Source of the DNA: Nicotiana tabacum
Taxonomy: Eukaryota; Streptophyta; Magnoliopsida; Solanales; Solanaceae
Assembly (NCBI RefSeq): GCF_000715075.1
Contig: NC_134080.1
Location: 35,506,758 to 35,570,757, forward strand
Reading direction: 5' to 3'
DNA length: 64,000 nucleotides
The position numbers were made by a program, and so were the translations under genes. The notes beneath the pieces were generated by a model. That model did not search any database and was not told where the DNA came from. It was given only the letters and a program-made list of their open reading frames with translations. How positions within the stretch are numbered: the stretch's first letter is position 1; each line of letters starts with the position of its first letter. Positions 57,482 through 64,000 of the stretch are shown piece after piece.

Positions 57482-58458
57482 AGGCTTTTTGGGCTTGGGG
57501 GTTTGAACCTCCACTGTTGTAACTTTCTCCTGATGGACCTGTTCCATCTCCTCAACTTCCACAACTTCTATGGACTCTGTAACCTTCCCTTTTCCTTTAT
57601 CCATCCTTTTCTTCTTACTCTCAGCCAGAGCCTTTTGTAGATCACTCTCACTCCGTTTCACCCTGCTTTTTGTGGCTCTTCCCTTTGGCAAGGAAGTTTC
57701 AGTAGTTGTTGGGATGAAGCTTTTCTTTTCTTGGAGGGTCTAGGAGCACTGGGGGTTTTTGGTGTGGGAGTTCTTCTTTTCTTTGGATCATAACTTGCCC
57801 CAACCTTTTTCAACAGGTTTGCTAGGGTCTCTTCAGTTGATGAACCAGGTTCATCTACTTGTGCACTTAGATTAACTAATCCTTCAGCAGCTTCACCAGA
57901 ACCACTTCCCCCTTACTTCTTGCCACTCTCTTCAACATTTTCTTGTTCAACCCCACAAATAGCAGGTACAGATAAATCAGTAGTGGGTGAATGATCAACC
58001 ACTCTTTTCCCTTTTCTCCTCTCGACACCACATTCACCCTCTTTCTTTTTTCTTTTTCAGATTTCTTTTTACCTCCACTCCCATCTTACCTTAGGTAATT
58101 CCACATCTCTGATAGGCCCAACCAAAACAAAACTATTTTCTAAATTCTCAGTCAAAGAAGAACCTACCTTAGAAGAGGATTCTTGAGCCTTCTCCGAGTC
58201 AGAAGACCCAGGTCATTCCCCCTCACTAGCAGATCTGTATAACTCAGAATCAGAGTTAGAGTCAGAGTTTTGGACCTGGCTTGCCTTTAATTTCTCATTC
58301 AATTTCTTTGAAAACCCCCCCAGAAGCTACTGTTTTTCGAGCAAGCGTTTTTACCCTTCTCAGCCTGGGTTTGGGAGACGTGCTAGGTGGAGGAGGGGTA
58401 GATGAATTAGAGGGAGTGGGTGGTGGAGGAATCCAGGTTTGTCTTGTGGGTTTGTCAT
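57482..58458 (-). pseudogene. Sirevirus extra ORF (env-like position), decayed
   Basis: Reads from ATG at 58458 (MTNPQDKP) through a proline/serine-rich stretch (STPPPPSTSPKPRLRRVK), an acidic serine-rich stretch, and lysine-rich repeats such as RSESDLQKALAESKKKRMDK to QTPKPKKPNS, where the inverted-repeat element interrupts it. Several frameshifts and stops break it. It follows pol on the same strand, separated by about 650 bp, the place where Sireviruses carry an envelope-like ORF. No transmembrane segment was seen in the surviving part. The identification by position is inference. Confidence 0.5.
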
Positions 58459-59105
58459 TATCGTTGATTTCTTGAGAGAATTGGGGAATTGGAACTTTGG
58501 AGAAGAAAGAAATTGAAAGTGAAGAGGGGTTTTTGACGATTTAGAATTATGAAGATGGCAGGAGGTAATGATAGTATTTAGAGAGAAATACACATTTAAT
58601 GTACAAAGATAGCTTTAACAGTGGTCAATTAGAGGTCTAATCAACCTGAAATTTCACGTTTGAATGAGCGGTTAAGCTTCCCTAGATTTTAGGCAAATTT
58701 TGTGGTTTAGAGTTCTAATGCTAACGGAACTGGTTCAAAAACAAACTGATAGAATTTTCTAAGGAGGTGAACAATTGTAGGACTTCTGCTCATGATTTAA
58801 ATATTTATATTTCTAATTGTGCAGAGTATAGAAAACATACCTTAGCATTCAGATGAACCCATACTGATGAATCAGGTTCTTCATTTAGAATTCTCTTGAC
58901 CATGCCTCAATTTACCATAATAGAGAAAATTTTGTAAGAGATCAGTGAGTCATATTAACACATGTCACAGGAGTATACTAATTATAGTATGAAGCTGAGT
59001 AAAAATTAATCTAGATATATACATAAGTTCAGATTTCCTAGCCAAAATGAAATTTTTTTTCTTTTTTTTTTCATTTTTTCCATTGTGCATTCTGAGCTGG
59101 TCCTA
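58459..59105 (-). other. Spacer between Sirevirus pol and 3' ORF
   Basis: AT-rich. On the minus strand a long A/G tract lies just after the pol stop (plus-strand T/C run at 59054-59080), resembling an internal polypurine tract. No ORF. Confidence 0.5.
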
Positions 59106-62100
59106 TTAGGTGATCTTAATCATCCCTAATTCCAACATGTTCCTCTCAAAGTTTTCTTTACTCAGTGCTTTAGTAAAGATGTCAGTAATTTGTTTATCAA
59201 TAGCACAGAATTCTATGGTGATCAATCCAATCTCATAGTTATCTCTCAAGAAGTGGTGTCTAATATCTATGTGCATAGTCCTCTTATGATGAACATGGTT
59301 CTTTGTCATACTTATAGAACTAGGGTTATCACAGAAGATAGGAATGCAACCAACTTCAATGCCAAATTCTATCAGCTGCTGTTTGATCCGCAGCAATTGA
59401 GCACAACAAGAGGTAGCAACAACATATTCAGCCTCAACAGTGGATAAGACCACTGAATTCTCCTTTTTAGTGGCCCATGATACAAGACATGAACCAAGAA
59501 AATAAGTCATACCTGAGGTGCTCTTTCTACCCACGAGGAAACCTGCATAGTTAGCATCAATATACCCTACTAGATTGAAATTACTACCTTTAGGGTACCA
59601 AAGATACAGATCTGTAATGCCTTTCAAATATCTCAGTATCTTCTTGACAGTAGTCAAGTGAGATTCCTTTGGATTAGCCTGAAAATGAGCACAAAGTCCT
59701 ATACTGAAATCTATGTCAGGTCTGTTGGCAGTAATACAAAAGTGAACCAATCATACCCCTATACAACTTCTGATCAATAGATGAACAAGGTTCATCTATG
59801 TCTAATTTAGTGGCAGTTGCAATGGGGGTGTCTATTTCCTTTGGTTCATCCATTTTAAACTTTTTGATCAACTCTTTTGCATATTTCTGCTAATGGATCA
59901 TGGTTCTATTTTGGTTTTGCTTGATCTGTAAGCCTAAGAAAAAGTTAAGCTCACACATCATACTCATTTCAAACTCACTCCCCATTAATTTGGTAAAATT
60001 CTTACTTAGTTTGTTAGGTATTGCCCCAAAAATTATGTCATCAACATATATTTGTACCACAAGAAGATCCTTACCTTTTTTCCTCAAGAATAGAGTACTG
60101 TCAATTTTTCCTCTTTTGTAGCCAAGTTCAAGTAGGAATTTGGACAATCATTCATACCATACTCTAGGAGCCTGCTTGGGTCCATAGAGAGCCTTGTCTA
60201 ATTTATACATATGTTCAGGACATTCCTTGCTCTCAAACCCTGGAAGTTGTTTAACAAACACTTATTCTTTTAGGTAGCCATTCAGGAAGGCACTTTTGAT
60301 ATCCATCTGATGAAAAGTGAATTCCATTTGTGCTGCAAAGGCTATGAGGAGACTTATTGCCTCCAGTCTTGCAACTGGAGCAAAGGTTTCATCATAATCT
60401 ATACCCTCCTCTTGACTATAACCTTGGACCACCAGTCTTGCCTTGTTTCTTGTAACTGTTCCATCTTCATCAAGCTTATTTCTGAAGACCCATTTTGTGA
60501 TAATTATTGATCTGTCCTTGGGTCTTGGAACTAGATGCCAAACTTGACTTCTCTCGAACTGATTGAGTTCATCTTGCATTGCATTTACCCAATCTGCATC
60601 CTGCAAAGCCTCAACAATATTTTTAGGTTCAATAAGAGATATGAAAGCATCAAAAGCACACAGATTCTTTAATTGTGATCTAGTTTTAACTCCAGAGGTT
60701 GGATCGGTAATTATGTTCTCAATGGGATGATAACTTTGATACTTGTGAGGTTTCACAACCAACTAATTTCTGCTTGATGTTTCTTCCATGTTTTGTTGCT
60801 GAGGAATAGGGTCATGAATAGGTTCCTTTATGGGATTGATTTCAGTTCCTCTTTGTTTTGTTCCCCCTGTCATGTTGCCCTGGATGGAAGAACCTGTTCC
60901 ATCACCTAATCCTTCTTTTGGTGCAACTTTAGCTTGAGTTGAAACTTCACTCAAATCTTTTACCAGCCCAACAGCTTCATCTTCATGTTCCTATCTCTCA
61001 GAAAGAATGTTAGTTTCATTAAAAACTACATGTACACTTTCTTCTACACACAAAGTTCTTTTATTGAACACTTTACAAGCTTTGCTATGTGAAGAATATC
61101 CCCCATCACTTCTAGGATCAAACTTACCTAGGGAGTCCTTTCCATTATTGTGCACAAAGCAGTTGCATCCAAATGCCCTAAGATGGGATATATTTAGTTT
61201 TCTCCCTTTAAGTAAATAATAGGGAGTCTTCTCTACAAGAGGTCTAGTCATGCATCTATTAATGATGTAACATGCAGTATTTACAGCTTTTGCCCAGAAG
61301 CTATGGGGCAGTTTACTAGAAAGAAGCATAGTCCTAGCCATATCTTCAAGAGTCCTATTTTTTCTTTCAACTACTCCATTTTGTTGAGGAGTCCTAGGGG
61401 CAGAAAAATTATGATCTATACCATGCTCATCATAAAATTCAGCAAACTTAGCATTTTCAAATTCAGTTCCATGATCAGACCTGATTGATGCAAGTTGATT
61501 ACCTAGTTGTTTTTGAGTTTTTCTAAAAAAGGTAGTAAACATGTCAAATGCTTCATCCTTAGATGTTAAGAACAGTACCCAGGTAAACCTAGAGTAATCA
61601 TCAACAAGTACCATCACATATTTCTTACCACCTCTGCTCAAAGTTCTCATTGGACCACAGAGATCCATATGAACCAGTTCCATCATCCTGGTTGTGCTTA
61701 CCATTTTCTTGCTTTTAAAGGATGATCTTACCTGCTTCCCCTTTGCACATGACTCACAAACTTTGTCTTCCTTGAATTTTTGTTAGGTAACCTTATCACC
61801 AGGTCCTTGGAGACTAATTTGTTGAGTTGATTCAGACTTGCATGACCAAGTCTTTTGTGCCATATGAGGGGATCATTGTCCAACACACTCAAGCAAGTGA
61901 GTTCATTTTCTGAAAGAGTGGACAAATCTACAATGTAAATATTTTTAACTTTTTTTCCCTGCAAAACAATCTTGTCAGTGGTAAGATTAATCACAAAACA
62001 TTTGGTAGAGGTAAATGCTACAAGGTTACCTCTGTCACACAGTTGTGATACACTGATTAGGCTATATTTCAAGCCATCTATCAAGTAGACATTTTCAATG

Positions 62101-62330
62101 GAATGTGATTCTATCTTACCTACCTTTCCAACCCCAATAATCTCACCTTTATTCCCATTTCCAAAGGAGACATTACCTCTTTTTAAGTCCTCGCATGAAA
62201 GGAACTGGTTCTTGCTTCCAGTCATATGTTTTGAGCAACTACTATCTATGTACAATATTTGGCTGCTTCCCTTCACTTGGACCTGCAAAAGAAATCAGGG
62301 GTTAGTCTTAGGAACCCAAACTAGTTTGGG
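59106..62330 (-). pseudogene. Sirevirus-type copia pol: protease, integrase, RT, RNase H
   Basis: Read from high to low coordinates. Protease relic LYIDSSCSKHMTG (near 62240). Integrase: zinc finger H-H (WHKRLGH) with decayed C-C, catalytic D in HMDLCGP (61670), D in IRSDHGTEF (61470), E in PQQNGVVERKNRT (61380). [51 protein letters not shown], active site YVDDIIFG (60040). RNase H: DANYAGFLVGRKSTSGMTYF, VEAEYVVATSCCAQLL, ending ELGMIKIT with the stop at 59106-59108. Frame changes lie between about 61705 and 61727 and between 59750 and 59890, and in-frame stops near 60988, 60760, 60259, 60148 and 59887 disable it. Confidence 0.9.
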
Positions 62331-63765
62331 TCCCTTTCTATAGGCAAATGGGTAAATTAAATTCCTTTTGGCCCACCCAGACAGCCTATTTTTCTCTTGA
62401 ACAAAGGTTTTGTTCTTTTGACTGGCTTTTTCTTTTGCATTACATTCATTTTTGTAATGACCAGTCTTGCCACAGTGTATGCAGATTTTGTTTTCAGGAA
62501 GAGTGAGGTACTTGATTTTGGTGTCCCACTTAGGTGCTTGGGCCGCATAGCCAAATCCTCTCTTGTTGCTACTGTGATGTTCTTGTAGTCAGGATAGTGC
62601 ATCAGAAGCCTTATTCTATTTGTAAGTTCTATCTAGTTCATGCTTTACCTTCCCTAGGTTTTCTTTTAAGACTCTTATCTGCTCATCTTTCTTATACAAC
62701 CCATCCTTCATTTTTCCTAGGTTTTCTTCTAAGGTGAGATGTGTGTGATCAGCTTTCTTCTTACCTGTTCCTAATTTCAATTTTAAATTTTCAGACCTAA
62801 GTACTAGGACACTGGTGTCGAGTTCAAGAACCTGGTTCTTCAACTCAACATTTTTACTATCACTCTCATTAGCCTTAGATTCTAGATTTTTGCACTTGGC
62901 TTTTAAGATCACACACTCCCTAGACAGTTGTTCCTTCTCATTGTTAATTGTCTCAGACTCATCGATGAAGTCTAGCAATAGTTCAGATAATCTTTTTTTT
63001 AGACAGAAATTTAATCTTGTCTTTGAGATGAATCACACTTACCTCTTGTTCATCATTTGATTCTCTAATAGCCATAAGTGCTTGTTCATCTCCAGCTTTA
63101 TCTTTTGAATCCTCATCTGATGTTTCTCCCTTAGCAGAAACCATAGCCTTTGTTGATCCTTTGTTCCTTTTTGGTTGAACATGTTCTTTCTTTCTGCTCC
63201 TTCGTTCAACCCTTTCTTTATTCCATTCAATTTTTCACTGAGGACAGTTTTTGATCATGTGATCAGTCTTGCCACATTTGTAGCAACCCTCGTTGGTATG
63301 TTTCTCAGGAGCCCTTGGTTTGTGGAAGGTTGTACCTCTTGAAGAACCATTTCCTCTCATTAGGTACTTTTTGAAATCCCTTGTAATCATGGCTATTTCA
63401 TCATCCTCCAGATCTGCACCTTCAGCTATTCTGAGAGCCAGACTCTTTTCCTTCTTGGGTGCATCCATTTTCATGGTTTGCCTTCTCAGTTCATAGGCAG
63501 TGAGATTTCCAATCAGTTTATCAAACTTGAGAGTACCAATGTTCTTTGATTCCTGAATAGCACTGATTTTGCTTTCCCAAGTCACTGGTAAGACCCTTGT
63601 CATGATTTTCTCAACCTTATCTTCTTCAAGGTTAATTCTCCCAAGAGATTTAAGTTCATTTGTTAGTGTTCTGAACCTTGTGTACATCTCCTGGATAGTT
63701 TTTCCTTCCTTCACAGTGAAATTCTCATATTGAGAATATAGCAGTGTTCCTCTTGATCTCTTCAC
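62331..63765 (-). pseudogene. Sirevirus gag with two zinc knuckles and a coiled coil
   Basis: Capsid part (63765-63235) with VKEGKTIQEMYTRFRTLTNE, then WESKISAIQESKNIGTLKFD, typical of copia UBN2-type gag, and a CCHC knuckle CYKCGKTDHMIKNC (63280). A frame break and TGA follow near 63235. Residues encoded by 62978-62616 form a long heptad-rich coiled coil (ECVILKAKCKNLESKANESD and onward). A second knuckle CIHCGKTGHYKNEC is encoded near 62440-62480 in another frame. The extended gag with a coiled coil fits Sireviruses. Confidence 0.85.
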
Positions 63766-64000
63766 TTGAGGAGTTCACTCATGAGCCACTTGTAAAGTGT
63801 CCTATATCTCCTTAACAATGGTACAACTTTGAATCCTGCTGTACTCGTCTGGACCCAATTCACATACAAGCCATTTCTTGGCCTTGCCATTCTTTTCCCA
63901 TTTCTTCAAATCTTCAGCAGTGCAGTCAGCTCTTGTCTTTGGCACGTCCACTCCTTCAACATTCTTCTTTGTAATCGCCAGGAGACAATTAGTGACTATG
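63766..64000 (-). pseudogene. Sirevirus gag N-terminal region, partial
   Basis: Continues the gag capsid region upstream of a stop near 63775, with segments reading TRADCTAEDLKKWEKNG and CELGPDEYSR in shifted frames. The true start and the 5' LTR lie beyond the window. Confidence 0.6.

Overview
This is repeat-rich plant nuclear DNA, almost certainly from a Solanaceae species and probably Nicotiana. The evidence is tRNA-derived SINEs of the Solanaceae type, several kinds of LTR retrotransposon, short inverted-repeat elements, very AT-rich spacers, and one intron-containing host gene with canonical GT-AG splice sites. The family call is firm. The genus call rests on recalled repeats (notably the palindromic repeat at 30247-30710) and is moderate. 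There are no bacterial features, CRISPR arrays or operons.

Layout. 1-7476 is the 3' end of a Tat/Ogre-like Ty3/gypsy element: the end of integrase, a 3' UTR with three hairpins and a 29-bp tandem array, a polypurine tract and a 4.6-kb LTR. It sits inside a codon stretch of an older Tekay/Del-type chromovirus, whose RNase H, integrase and chromodomain remnants (7477-9309) and LTR (9310-10326) follow. Next come a related gag fragment (10327-11140), a short inverted-repeat element (11204-11552) and a 2964-bp solo LTR with perfect CAAAT flanks (11594-14557).

The only host gene is an apparently intact five-exon gene on the minus strand (14681-21323). It encodes a 590-residue secreted L-gulonolactone oxidase-like flavoprotein. 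Its introns hold SINEs and AT repeats. The solo LTR lies about 120 bp beyond its stop codon.

22740-28453 is a young Ty1/copia element on the minus strand with near-identical 0.6-kb LTRs, a nearly intact gag and a ruined pol. Then come a 271-bp duplication and several small repeats. 31933-51800 is a full-length 19.9-kb Tat/Ogre-like element with 4.77-kb LTRs. Its reverse transcriptase, RNase H, second RNase H and integrase are in one frame broken by three TAG codons; gag is gone; its long 3' UTR carries a 32-unit minisatellite. 51801-56462 is spacer with a possible cytochrome P450 N-terminal relic and short repeats. 56463-57481 is a fragment of a third Ogre-like LTR and a short inverted-repeat element. 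57482-64000 is a decayed Sirevirus-type copia element on the minus strand (gag, protease, integrase, RT, RNase H, then an extra serine/proline/lysine-rich ORF in the env-like position); its 5' end lies outside the window.

The least explained structure is in the two Tat/Ogre-like elements. A roughly 60-nt block built around GATACGTAGGCA occurs six times, bracketing the 3' UTR of both elements. Both elements also share a polypurine tract and a U3 palindrome, and one carries hairpins with covarying stems.
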